Notes: a model not told the origin generated them from the letters alone. DNA of 64,000 bases from Lysinibacillus irui (GCF_028877475.1 NZ_CP113527.1:2411501-2475500); one strand, 5' to 3'. Shown: positions 24,852 through 33,270, counted from the first letter of the stretch. A program made the numbers and translations.

Positions 24852-26273
24852 TTGGGAGTAACAGAAATTATTATTAATATTCGAATTTTAATGTTGCCCG
24901 TCATCATTATTATTGGCATTGAGTTTTTGCTTATTGCCCTCTATTATTTCGTTTATTATAAAAAACAACCATCCGAACGAAAAAAACTAAGTATTACTAA
25001 AATGATGCTTGGCGCACTCTTCATTGGGTATATCGTATTTGTATGTGAGCTAACGATTATTGGACGTGGTTCTTCTCATTTCCTAGAGATGAATCTTCAA
25101 CCATTCAGTGGTTATATCGATGCCTGGAAAAAATACTCGTTACGTGATCTTCAAAATTGTATTTTTAATATATTAATGTTTGTGCCGCTTGGGATTTTCT
25201 TACCCTTACTTTTCTCTAAATTTAAAGCTTTTAAGAGGCTTTTCCTTGTAGTCGTATGTGCTACACTTTCAATTGAAACATACCAAACACTTACAGGAGC
25301 AGGGATTTTCGAGCTTGATGACTTATTCAACAACTCACTTGGTGGGGTTATCGGATACCAATTATACAGACTAGGGGCTTCTATTGTTCATCACAAAAAA
25401 GTAAAAATAAAAAGTCTTGTTGGAACTTTGGCTATCCCTCTTATCATGGGATTGATTTTTATTGGGATGTCATTGGTATATGCTCAACAAGAATTTGGAC
25501 ATCTGCCAATAAACGCTTATACAAAATCCAATATGTCAGGTGTTCATGTATCTACTTCATTGCAATTAGACTCAAACCCTACTGTTGCGCCCGTTTATAA
25601 AAAAATTATTTATAATGAAGAAGTTGAAACATTGTTGCAAGATAAATTAGGGTTATCGGAGTTGAGTGCAAAGAATTATAAAGACGACCGAGAAATTTTA
25701 TTGCAAGACAAAGCAGGTATGCAATATACATTATTTATAAGTTCAATGGGGAATTGGTCGTTAACAGCGAATAATTATTCGCAGCAAGCGACATCGACTG
25801 GTCAGGAACACTTGATTGATAAGGCGAAGGCATTGATGGACGAACTTTCTATCCTCCCTCAAGAAGCAGAGTTTTCTGTACTGGAAAACGGGGAATTTGA
25901 ATGGAATCTTCCAGATCGTCCCGATTTAAATGTCGACTATTGGTATGGGGATGTAGTTCTTGATCTTACACAAGATGGACGTGCATATTCATTAGCCTAT
26001 AATGTTCAAAGAAATCAATTTACACGGGAAGTAGATATCTTGTCCCCTGCTGAAGTATATGAGCAAATAAAGAATGGAGAATTTCCTCAAATAAAGTATA
26101 ATGCACTCGTTACAGAAGAAGAGCTGGTTCTAAAAAAAGACGATCAGCTTGAAATTGAATTAATCGAGCTAACGTATATGTATGACACAAAAGGTTTCTA
26201 TCAGCCAGTATACAACGTTTCTGGAACATTAAACGGAAACAACTGGTTTACACTAATACAGGCAAGAAAGTAA
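24852..26273 (+). CDS. VanZ-like family membrane protein with large extracytoplasmic C-terminus
   Basis: A 473-aa protein. Residues 1-200 hold about five helices and the VanZ core (VCELTIIGRG, NLQPFSGY, NCIFNILMFVPLGIFLPLLF, ETYQTLTGAGIFELDDLFNNSLGGVIGYQLY), in which ELDDLFNNSLGGVIGY is the family signature. VanZ proteins are linked to low-level teicoplanin resistance. After a further helix, about 260 residues form a soluble outside domain with repeated YTLFI/WSLTANNYS and LDLTQDGRAYSLAYN strands, resembling a two-component associated regulatory fold; this half is not assigned. The start is TTG, seven bases after GGGAGCG. Confidence 0.8.
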   Translation: MGVTEIIINIRILMLPVIIIIGIEFLLIALYYFVYYKKQPSERKKLSITKMMLGALFIGYIVFVCELTIIGRGSSHFLEMNLQPFSGYIDAWKKYSLRDLQNCIFNILMFVPLGIFLPLLFSKFKAFKRLFLVVVCATLSIETYQTLTGAGIFELDDLFNNSLGGVIGYQLYRLGASIVHHKKVKIKSLVGTLAIPLIMGLIFIGMSLVYAQQEFGHLPINAYTKSNMSGVHVSTSLQLDSNPTVAPVYKKIIYNEEVETLLQDKLGLSELSAKNYKDDREILLQDKAGMQYTLFISSMGNWSLTANNYSQQATSTGQEHLIDKAKALMDELSILPQEAEFSVLENGEFEWNLPDRPDLNVDYWYGDVVLDLTQDGRAYSLAYNVQRNQFTREVDILSPAEVYEQIKNGEFPQIKYNALVTEEELVLKKDDQLEIELIELTYMYDTKGFYQPVYNVSGTLNGNNWFTLIQARK

Positions 26274-26310
26274 TCCTTCTAAATCTAAACCATTACTTTA
26301 AGAGATGAAA

Positions 26311-26347
26311 AAGACCAGCTAAGCTAAAATTTTGCTTTGCTGGTCTT
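26311..26347. terminator. Terminator between convergent genes
   Basis: AAGACCAGC pairs with GCTGGTCTT with A-rich and T-rich flanks, so it can serve both the VanZ-like and the NhaC-type gene. Confidence 0.75.
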
Positions 26348-26356
26348 ATTTGAGCT

Positions 26357-27637
26357 TTAGGCTTTCTTTTTTGAAGGGTATCCGATAGAAATAGCTATCA
26401 TTCCGCAAATACCAATAAGAATGGGATAGATCGAGTATTGCAGCATACTTACTGGTGATATTTTGGCCACGCTTGCGGCAGCAAGGAATTGAGCCCCATA
26501 CGGCAGAAGCCCTTGGACTGTACAGGAGAAAATATCTAATATACTTGCGGATTTTCTTGGCTCAATGTCATATTGTTCAGCAATATTTTTAGCAAGTGGC
26601 CCAGCAATTAATATCGCAATTGTATTATTAGCAGTAGATAAATTCGTTAAACCCACAAGGCTAGCAATGCCGAATTCAGCACCCTTTTTCGATTTAATTC
26701 TACTTGTCGCAAGGTGCAGCAAAAAGTCAATGCCTCCGTTAAACTTAATAACCTCTACCATTCCAGCTATTAATATGGCAAGAAAGGCGATTTCATACAT
26801 ACCGGACATGCCTTCTCCAATCGTTTGCAGAAGGCTCATCAAGTGATAGCTACCATCTACTAAGCCAACAGCACCTGAAAGGACAATCCCTAGTGCCAGC
26901 ACAAGGAAAACATTCATCCCAGATAACGCTAAAATGATCACTAAAACATATGGTACAATTTTAACCCAATTATAGCTTACATGCGCCACTTGTGCTGTTT
27001 CACCCATTGAAATGATTGCTAAAATAATGCTCGTTACAATCGCTGCTGGCAATACAATCCAAAAATTAACCTTAAACTTATCCTTCATTTGTGCGCCTTG
27101 TGAACGTACGGCAGTAATGGTTGTATCTGAAATAAAGGATAAATTATCACCAAACATTGAGCCACCAACAACAGCCGCCATCACTAAAGCAATAGAAAGG
27201 TCTGTAAGATCACTTATTCCAACGCCTATTGGAGCTAATGCAACAATCGTTCCCACGGATGTACCCATTGAGAGGGAAATAAAACAGGCAATGATGAACA
27301 AGCCCACAACCAGTAAGTTTTGCGGAACGACCGATAAAGCAAAGTTAACAGTGGAATCTACTGCCCCCATACCTTTTGCAACCTCTGAAAAGGCCCCAGC
27401 CAAGAGAAAAATAATAACCATCATCATGACATTTAAATTCCCTGCACCTTGACAAAAAATATCAACTTTTTTCGTAAACGATTCTTTTCGATTCATGGCT
27501 AGAGCCACAGCACCTGCAATGGTGATAGCAACAATGACAGGAAAGGCATAAAAATCACCTGTAATAACCCCAGAACCAATAAATAATATCATAAAAACAA
27601 CAAATGGGATCAGCGCCCATGGATTCTCTTTCTTCAC
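26357..27637 (-). CDS. NhaC-family transporter under SAM riboswitch control (probable methionine transporter, MetT-like)
   Basis: A 426-aa membrane protein with about eleven helices. The blocks SMGTSVGTIVALAPIGVGI, GGSMFGDNLSFISDTTITAVRSQGAQMKDKF and GLTNLSTANNTIAILIAGPLAK belong to the NhaC/NhaD-like ion transporter superfamily. A canonical S-box riboswitch and terminator stand directly upstream, so the gene is turned off when S-adenosylmethionine is plentiful. NhaC-like proteins in S-box regulons have been proposed as methionine transporters (MetT); that is the best reading here, though the substrate is inferred from the regulation only. Monocistronic. Confidence 0.88.
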   Translation of the reverse strand: MKKENPWALIPFVVFMILFIGSGVITGDFYAFPVIVAITIAGAVALAMNRKESFTKKVDIFCQGAGNLNVMMMVIIFLLAGAFSEVAKGMGAVDSTVNFALSVVPQNLLVVGLFIIACFISLSMGTSVGTIVALAPIGVGISDLTDLSIALVMAAVVGGSMFGDNLSFISDTTITAVRSQGAQMKDKFKVNFWIVLPAAIVTSIILAIISMGETAQVAHVSYNWVKIVPYVLVIILALSGMNVFLVLALGIVLSGAVGLVDGSYHLMSLLQTIGEGMSGMYEIAFLAILIAGMVEVIKFNGGIDFLLHLATSRIKSKKGAEFGIASLVGLTNLSTANNTIAILIAGPLAKNIAEQYDIEPRKSASILDIFSCTVQGLLPYGAQFLAAASVAKISPVSMLQYSIYPILIGICGMIAISIGYPSKKKA

Positions 27638-27676
27638 TGTTTTACCTCCAAAAAAATTAAAATCAGCCTTTTTCCA

Positions 27677-27837
27677 TAAAAAAAGGCCTCATCTTGAATG
27701 AACAAGAAGAGGCCTTATATTGAAAATACACCTCTTATCTATCAAGTCATTTCTTGCTGGATTTGGCACAGTAACTTAATGACTAAGTTCCGCTGCCGAG
27801 ATTTCATCGGGCCAGTCCCTCCATCTCTCTTGATAAG
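27677..27837 (-). promoter_or_regulatory. SAM-I (S-box) riboswitch with terminator expression platform
   Basis: On the minus strand the aptamer (27837-27734) reads CTTATCAAGAGAGATGGAGG, GACTGGCCCGATGAAATCTC, GGCAGCGG, then GTGCCAAATCCAGCAAG, and closes with CTTGATAGATAAG, the standard S-box conserved blocks. The terminator AAGGCCTC-x-TCTTG / CAAGA-x-GAGGCCTT with seven T lies at 27716-27677. High SAM should terminate transcription ahead of the NhaC-type gene. Confidence 0.95.
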
Positions 27838-28016
27838 AAGAAAAAATATTATTTTTTTGACACAATATTAAAAGATTAAAATAAAAAATTAATATTTGCA
27901 ACAAGTTTTTTCTTTAACTTCTATACGTACATAGATTTTCCGATTAATCTTAGAAGAAATCTGCTTATTGTAGCTGATTTTGTGTATTACTGAATAACGC
28001 CGATAGCGGATATTCC

Positions 28017-28229
28017 ATCTTGCTCCTCGGGTATTCATCCTGCTTCGCGGGTATTTCACCTTACTCCGCGGGTATTCAGCCTTGCTCCGCGGGTATTTCG
28101 CCTTGCTTCGCGGGTATTCAACCTTGCTTCGCGGGTATTCAGCCTTGCTCCGCGGGTATTTCACCTTGCTCCGCGGGTATTCAGCCTTGCTCCGCGGGTA
28201 TTCAGCCTTGCTCCGCGGGTATTTGCCTG
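28017..28229. repeat. Tandem array of ten 21-bp repeats
   Basis: The unit is close to TTGCTCCGCGGGTATTCAGC plus C, ten copies with small differences (TTC/CTC, TTCA/TTTC). It is much richer in G+C than its surroundings and each unit holds CGCGG. Both strands stay open (YPRSKAE and CSAGIQP repeats), but no ribosome binding site is seen for either frame, so it is probably non-coding. Unit length equals two helical turns. Confidence 0.85.
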
Positions 28230-28279
28230 CTAAATAATAGAATATAATCCCAGGTCGCTTATTGTGCAACTAACAAAAA

Positions 28280-28360
28280 ACCAGGTGCTCTTCTAAGAAG
28301 AACGCCTGGTTTTATTGTGAAAGTGAATCTTACTAACTTACTTAGTTTTGATTCGTTATA
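28280..28360. repeat. Dispersed double-hairpin element, copy G1
   Basis: First stem ACCAGG...CCTGGT with TTTT, then GTGAATC/GATTCGT stem (28323-28356) followed by TTATAATACTACG. The same order is found at 31515-31612 and 31671-31754. Confidence 0.5.
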
Positions 28361-28465
28361 ATACTACGCTAAGTTGAGGCAATGAACAAGTTAAAATATT
28401 TTCCAACAAAATTTTAGGGAATTTTTATGTTTTTTCGAGCATTTCAGGAACCCGTTTCAAAGGTA

Positions 28466-29350
28466 TTAAATTTTGTAGTGCTCATTATTTTCTTTAAAGT
28501 AAGTAATAATAAAGTCCCGTAACTGTTGAACGGCAGCTGACGAGATGGAATTTTTTACCCAGGACAGACCTACTGTATACGTTGGATGCATATTAGCTAT
28601 TTTTACATAATGTAAATTGAACTTTCTACAAACCGATATGGGCAACAAGGCTACACCCTGTTCCAGCTGGATAATTTCTGCCAGGAGGGTTGAATCTACT
28701 TCATAGTTTTTGATAGGCATAAATCCCGCTCTTTCACAAAGTGACGTTGTAAAACGGCTATATTCTGCATTGTTGGCTAAGGAAATAAAGGATTCATTTG
28801 CAAACTTAGCTAGAGAAACCTCTGATTGACCAGCCAATGGGTGATTAGAAGGCAACACAAGTACTACATCCTCTGCCACAAGCACACAGGTTTCAATTTC
28901 TTCATCAATGATTGGAGGGCCAGCTATGCCCAGATCAATATCCCCTTTCTTTAAATTTATACGTATATCATCCCTTGTCTCAATTCCCTGTTGAATTTTG
29001 GCATGAGGAAAATCATTAATATATTGACTAATTAGTCCAACGAGAAATCGGGTATTTGATATGGCTATTTTAACTGTACGAGCATTGATTTCATCAAGTG
29101 ATTGAATATCCATTTTTGCATTTTCTAGTTCGATAAATACCTTATTAACATGCTTGAGCATAATCTGTCCTGCAGCACTTAATTCAATATTTCTTCCTTT
29201 TCTATGAAATAATTTTGTGCCTAGTTCATCCTCCAGACGTTTTATAGTCAAACTTAAGGATGGCTGTGCAATATTTAACTGTTGAGCCGCCTTCGAAATA
29301 TGCTCTGTATTTGCTACTGTTTGAAAATACTTCAATTGTAAAAGTTCCAT
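28466..29350 (-). CDS. LysR family transcriptional regulator
   Basis: A 294-aa LysR protein. The winged HTH (residues 1-60: MELLQLKYFQTVANTEHISK, AAQQLNIAQPSLSLTIKRLEDELGTKLF) is followed by the periplasmic-binding-like effector domain (RTVKIAISNTRFLVGLISQY, VALLPISVCRKF). It is divergent from the acetoacetate decarboxylase-like gene, so it probably controls that operon and itself through the 130-base intergenic region, which contains the palindrome ATAAATA/TATTTAT at 29382-29395. GGGGGC stands upstream of the ATG. The inducer is unknown. Confidence 0.9.
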   Translation of the reverse strand: MELLQLKYFQTVANTEHISKAAQQLNIAQPSLSLTIKRLEDELGTKLFHRKGRNIELSAAGQIMLKHVNKVFIELENAKMDIQSLDEINARTVKIAISNTRFLVGLISQYINDFPHAKIQQGIETRDDIRINLKKGDIDLGIAGPPIIDEEIETCVLVAEDVVLVLPSNHPLAGQSEVSLAKFANESFISLANNAEYSRFTTSLCERAGFMPIKNYEVDSTLLAEIIQLEQGVALLPISVCRKFNLHYVKIANMHPTYTVGLSWVKNSISSAAVQQLRDFIITYFKENNEHYKI

Positions 29351-29381
29351 TTCGCTTAAGCCCCCTAATTCATTTATCTAA

Positions 29382-29395
29382 ATAAATATATTTAT
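29382..29395. promoter_or_regulatory. Palindrome in the LysR/adc intergenic region
   Basis: ATAAATATATTTAT is a perfect 14-bp palindrome located 30 bases from the LysR start and about 85 from the adc start, a likely LysR-type site by position, although AT-rich palindromes are common here. Confidence 0.35.
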
Positions 29396-29480
29396 ATCTT
29401 ATTATGTATTAGACGCAATGTAAAATCCGCATTAAAGTAGTTATTGTAAGAAGACAAAGTTGAAAGAATGGTGGTTTTTC

Positions 29481-30221
29481 ATGAGAAAAGATGAAGTAAT
29501 GAGACAATTCACAACACCGTTGGATGCAGGTGCTTATCCCATTGGACCTTATCGCTTTTATAACCGTGAATATTTAAATATCGTCTATAAAACAGATATG
29601 GAAAAACTTAAGAAAATTGTTCCAGAACCATTGGAAGTGAAGGAGCCCTTTGTCAAATTTGAAATCATGAAAATGCCAGATGTTACAGGGCTAGGTTCTT
29701 ATACAGAGTGTGGTCAGGTCATCCCTGTTAGCATGGATGGTGAAGAAGGTGATTATTTACATGCAATGTATGTTGATAGTCTCCCCGCCATTGCCTCTGG
29801 TAGAGAAATTGCTGCGTATCCTAAAAAATTAGGTAAGCCTAGTTTATTTGTAGATTCTGATACATTAGTTGGTCTCTTAGATTATGGTTCATTAAGAGTG
29901 GCTAATGCAACAATGGGATATAAACATTTCCCACTGGATCATCAAGAGGCACTGAAAGAAATTATCAAACCCAATTATATGTTGAAAAAGATGCCTGGTT
30001 ATGATGGACGACCAAGAATTTGTGAGCTAGTGAGAAGTGAAATTACGGATATTAAAATACTGGGAGCATGGTCAGGTCCAGCGAGACTTGAACTTTTTGC
30101 CCATGCACTTGCCCCAATGGCTGATCTACCAGTGTTAGAAGTTGTATCAGCTTCCCATATTGTTACAGAACTATCGTTGGCATCACCTACTGTTGTCTAC
30201 GATTATTTAACTGAAAAATAG
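29481..30221 (+). CDS. adc: Acetoacetate decarboxylase family protein
   Basis: A 246-aa protein very close in layout to clostridial acetoacetate decarboxylase: MRKDEVMRQFTTPLDAGAYP, GPYRFYNREYLNIVYKTDM, and the catalytic GREIAAYPKKLGKP, with Lys115 the Schiff-base lysine and Lys116 beside it at the same positions as in that enzyme. It would decarboxylate acetoacetate or a related 3-oxo acid. The ATG at 29481 is chosen by this alignment; a TTG seven codons earlier has no better site. It is followed by a ketopantoate reductase-like gene on the same strand and is divergent from LysR, so the three form a unit. Confidence 0.88.
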   Translation: MRKDEVMRQFTTPLDAGAYPIGPYRFYNREYLNIVYKTDMEKLKKIVPEPLEVKEPFVKFEIMKMPDVTGLGSYTECGQVIPVSMDGEEGDYLHAMYVDSLPAIASGREIAAYPKKLGKPSLFVDSDTLVGLLDYGSLRVANATMGYKHFPLDHQEALKEIIKPNYMLKKMPGYDGRPRICELVRSEITDIKILGAWSGPARLELFAHALAPMADLPVLEVVSASHIVTELSLASPTVVYDYLTEK

Positions 30222-30363
30222 AAAGAACACTAATCCATACATTATCTAATCAAGCAATGACGCCGTATGGAACTATGCAGATGAAGCTATTAGAGAAACA
30301 ACGTGACAAAATACAAATAGCTAAGCTTAATTGAATAATTAAATAAACCAAGGAGGCATTTAG

Positions 30364-31395
30364 ATGAGAATCGCCGTTTTAGGAGCAGGATCTTTAGGAA
30401 CAATCGCTGGTGCATATATTGCTGCCGGTGGACAAGATGTCGAATTAATTGATGTTTATCAAGAACATGTAGACGAATTGAATCAATCAGGGGCAAAAAT
30501 AACAGGAACTACTGACTTTCAAGTGAAAGTAAAAGCCATTACGCCTAAAAATATGTCAGGAACTTATGATTTAGTTTTACTGTTAACAAAACAATTGTAT
30601 AATGACTCGGTTTTACAAGGCTTACTACCATTTTTAAATGAAACAAGTGTCGTTCTTTCTTTACAAAATGGGATTCCAGAAAAAAAAGTCGCTGCAATTG
30701 TAGGGCGAAATCGTGTGATTGCTGGATCAGTTGAGTTTGGTGCTACATTCATTCAACCGGGCATATCTAGTTTGACAACAGAATATAACCACTTCAAACA
30801 ATATGCATTTCAAATTGGTGAATTAAATGGAGAAACAACAGAAAGAATTAGACAAATACAAACAATTTTAAATCTTGTAGGTGGCACACACATCTCAGAC
30901 AATTTAGTTGGCACAAAGTGGTCTAAACTATTAATTAACAATGCTTTTAGTGGTCTTTCTGCCGCGCTCAATACGAATTTTGGTGGCGTTCTTGATCATG
31001 AGACGAGTAGTATTAGCGCCGTGCATATTGCGGATGAAACGATAAAAGTGGGGCATGCTGCTGGAGTACAATTTGCCAAAATGAATGGCTTCGATATAGC
31101 TTCATTAGAAGTGAAAAAGGCTCATGATATCCCTGAACGTGTCAAAGCCTTCCAACAATTGATGGCATCCTCTAAACTACTTAAAGCAAGTATGCTACAG
31201 GATTTAGAGAAAAAACGTAAAACGGAAATAAATTATATTAATGGAGTAGTATCGGAGCTGGGCGAAAAGCTGGGTGTTGCCACACCTTTTAATAACCTTG
31301 TCGTTCAATTAGTAAAACAGGCAGAAGATTTACAGAGCGTTACTAATTTTGAAACAAACATGCCATTCTTTGCTGAACTAGTTAATCATCATTAA
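30364..31395 (+). CDS. Ketopantoate reductase (PanE/ApbA) family dehydrogenase
   Basis: A 343-aa NAD(P)-dependent dehydrogenase. Rossmann motif MRIAVLGAGSLGTIAGAYIAAGG at the N-terminus, LLLTKQ and SLQNGIPE in the middle, and KLLINNAFSGLSAAL with the catalytic-type Lys at the start of the helical domain. The family reduces 2-dehydropantoate, but paralogues act on other 2-oxo acids. It follows the acetoacetate decarboxylase gene by 142 bases and begins behind AAGGAGGC, so a role in the same LysR-controlled pathway is more likely than CoA synthesis. A terminator follows at 31398-31436. Confidence 0.82.
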   Translation: MRIAVLGAGSLGTIAGAYIAAGGQDVELIDVYQEHVDELNQSGAKITGTTDFQVKVKAITPKNMSGTYDLVLLLTKQLYNDSVLQGLLPFLNETSVVLSLQNGIPEKKVAAIVGRNRVIAGSVEFGATFIQPGISSLTTEYNHFKQYAFQIGELNGETTERIRQIQTILNLVGGTHISDNLVGTKWSKLLINNAFSGLSAALNTNFGGVLDHETSSISAVHIADETIKVGHAAGVQFAKMNGFDIASLEVKKAHDIPERVKAFQQLMASSKLLKASMLQDLEKKRKTEINYINGVVSELGEKLGVATPFNNLVVQLVKQAEDLQSVTNFETNMPFFAELVNHH

Positions 31396-31397
31396 AC

Positions 31398-31436
31398 AAA
31401 ATGACCAGTCACTCTTCACAGAGTGCTGGTCATTTT
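31398..31436 (+). terminator. Intrinsic terminator
   Basis: AAAATGACCAG pairs with CTGGTCATTTT, with an inner CTCT/AGAG stem, just after the ketopantoate reductase-like gene. Confidence 0.85.
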
Positions 31437-31514
31437 GCGTTTAGGTAAAGACTATGAAAATCTTCTTGAATAGACTAACATATTGTTCTGAACAAAATCT
31501 GAACAATGATACAA

Positions 31515-31612
31515 AAAAGACTAGACCCTACAACATGCTGTAAGTCCTAGCCTTTTAAGTGAAAGTGAATCTAACTAAATTTTTGCTTAGCTTTTGATTC
31601 ACATTATAATAC
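31515..31612. repeat. Dispersed double-hairpin element, copy G2
   Basis: An imperfect CTAG...CTAG stem with TTTT is followed by GTGAATC/GATTCAC (31565-31602) and ATTATAATACG. The inner part also pairs CTAA with TTAG. Confidence 0.5.
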
Positions 31613-31670
31613 GAATGAACAGCCTAAAGGTTTCATATTTTTTTAATAAAATGGGTCTCCCTACACAAAA

Positions 31671-31754
31671 AGACCAGGAAATCACGAAAATGTGATCCTG
31701 GCCCTTTTGTGAAAAGTGAATATTACTCGTTTACTTTAGTTTTTTTGTATTCTA
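31671..31754. repeat. Dispersed double-hairpin element, copy G3
   Basis: CCAGGAAATCAC pairs with GTGATCCTGG and is followed by CCCTTTT, then GAATA/TATTC with ACT/AGT inside (31716-31754). Relative to G1 and G2 the C-G pair is replaced by A-T, keeping the stem. Confidence 0.5.
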
Positions 31755-31867
31755 CTAATAAGTTAGACGGCTGTTAGTTAAAAAAGTTACATTTATTTTT
31801 AAAATTTTTTATTTAATTTTATAGTATGATCTATCTTCCCCTCTCGTATAATCAAAGTACTGAAAAC

Positions 31868-31958
31868 TTGACAAAAAAATTATTTTATGCTAAAATTTAC
31901 ATTTAAAATATTGTTTTGTATAATAGGATTCTCCTGGCCAGGGGAATCCTATTTTTTT
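31868..31958 (+). promoter_or_regulatory. Promoter and leader terminator ahead of the methyltransferase
   Basis: TTGACA (31868-31873), a 17-base spacer and TAAAAT (31891-31896) form a near-consensus promoter. About 30 bases later GGATTCTCC pairs with GGGGAATCC and seven T follow (31952-31958), immediately before the GAGGAG ribosome binding site at 31959. A terminator between promoter and gene suggests transcription attenuation; no known riboswitch aptamer is recognised in the short leader. Confidence 0.55.
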
Positions 31959-31971
31959 GAGGAGTGTTAAT

Positions 31972-32882
31972 ATGAATAAACAGCAATCTAGTATCACTTC
32001 ATTAATAGCTGCCTTTAGTAGAGCTTATCATAGTCAAATGGATACACCGAAAATTTTTGATGATTATGTAGCAAAAGAGTTAATCTCACCTGAAGAGTTT
32101 CAAAGTATTCAAGATTACCTGATACAAGGCATCGACTTCTTTAACAAGGACATGGCTATACCAACTAAAGACAATGTAAAAAATTTAGTAAAATGGATAA
32201 CGCAAATTCAACTCGCTCCTACTCCCTTGGCACGTGCAGCATACAACGAAAATGTCTTGCATCATGAAATCCGGCTTGGTATCGAGCAATATGTCATTTT
32301 AGGCGCTGGCTTGGATACTTTTCCTTATCGTCATCCTCAGTTAGAAACAGTTGTAGAAATTTTTGAGGTTGATCATCCTACAACCCAGGCTTTTAAGAAG
32401 AAACGATTACAAGATCACTTCCACCAATGAAGCATCTTCATTTTGTTTCAATGGATTTTACTAAACAATTCCAATCTCAACCCCTCTTTGAGCAAGGGTT
32501 TCAGTATAAAAAGACGTTTTTTAGTCTGTTAGGTGTCTCCTATTATTTAACGAAAGAAGAATTAGCAAGTTTACTCACTCACTTATTTGCTCTTGTTCCA
32601 TCAGGCAGTTCCATTGTGTTGGATTATGCCGATGAAACTCTCTTTCAGGAAAATGGCCTTTTTAATAGAGTGGACAACATGGTGAAGATGGCTGCTGCAG
32701 GTGGCGAGCCGATGAAATCGTGTTTTACTTATAAGGACATGGAGAAGATGTTAGATCCATTGGGTTTACTCATATACGAACATCTTACCCCTCCTGCTAT
32801 TCAACAGCTTTATTTCCAGAATCGGACGGATTACTTATCAGCTTTTGAAACCATCCATTACATGCATATTGTTAAAAAATAA
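31972..32882 (+). pseudogene. SAM-dependent methyltransferase (LCMT/TIGR00027 type), frameshifted
   Basis: The first part (31972-32430) starts behind GAGGAG and contains EQYVILGAGLDTFPYR, the SAM-binding motif of the leucine carboxyl methyltransferase-like family, up to EVDHPTTQAFKKKRLQDHFH. The second part (32427-32882) continues HLHFVSMDFTKQ...KKTFFSLLGVSYYLT in the other frame, as one protein of this family normally does. One base inserted near 32424 would rejoin them. The stop and next ATG overlap as ATGA, so coupled translation of two pieces is possible but unlikely to give an active enzyme. Confidence 0.75.
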
Positions 32883-32924
32883 GTATAGTTAATTTATTTT
32901 TATATTATTCTTAATTTTCTTTCT

Positions 32925-33045
32925 ATTTCCCAGGCAATTAACTATTTCAATATATAAATTTAGTATACTATAGTAGTGTAAAGCTAATTAGCCTTACACC
33001 TCCTAGATTCGTTACTAGGGTCACTGTGAATGCAGTGGCCCATCT
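32925..33045 (+). ncRNA. Repeated RNA-like element, copy E
   Basis: Contains CAGGCAATTAACTAT, TATAGTAGTG, the stem GTGTAAAGCTAA/TTAGCCTTACAC, CCTCC overlapping the 3' arm, GATTCGTTACTA, and GGGTCACTG/CAGTGGCCC. Same order as copies B and C with diverged stems that still pair. Confidence 0.5.
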
Positions 33046-33270
33046 ATTATTAACAACAACCCTTAAAAGGGCCAACTTAAAGTTTTTTACTAAAAAATAA
33101 GCCTCATCCCAAGTGTATGCACGTTTACTAGCCAGACAAGCGGACATGCTCTGCTTATCCTAATAACAGTTTACAAAAAGAGTTACCTCAATATCACTTT
33201 TTGATTATTTTGGCTGTTATTTGCTTATCCTTAATAATGTTGGACTATCTTTGCCCTTTTCCTTGAGGAG
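33046..33270. other. Upstream region of the GerC-type gene
   Basis: AT-rich spacer expected to hold the promoter of the germination gene; no consensus was firmly located. Confidence 0.3.

Noticed and set aside
27012..27452. 146-aa plus-strand frame
   Set aside because: It lies opposite the conserved transporter gene and has no recognised motif.
28017..28229. CRISPR array or repeat protein gene
   Set aside because: Repeats are contiguous 21-bp units without spacers; the open frames lack a ribosome binding site.
29340..29480. Riboswitch before the acetoacetate decarboxylase gene
   Set aside because: The spacer is short, AT-rich and divergent with LysR; no aptamer-like conserved blocks or terminator are present.
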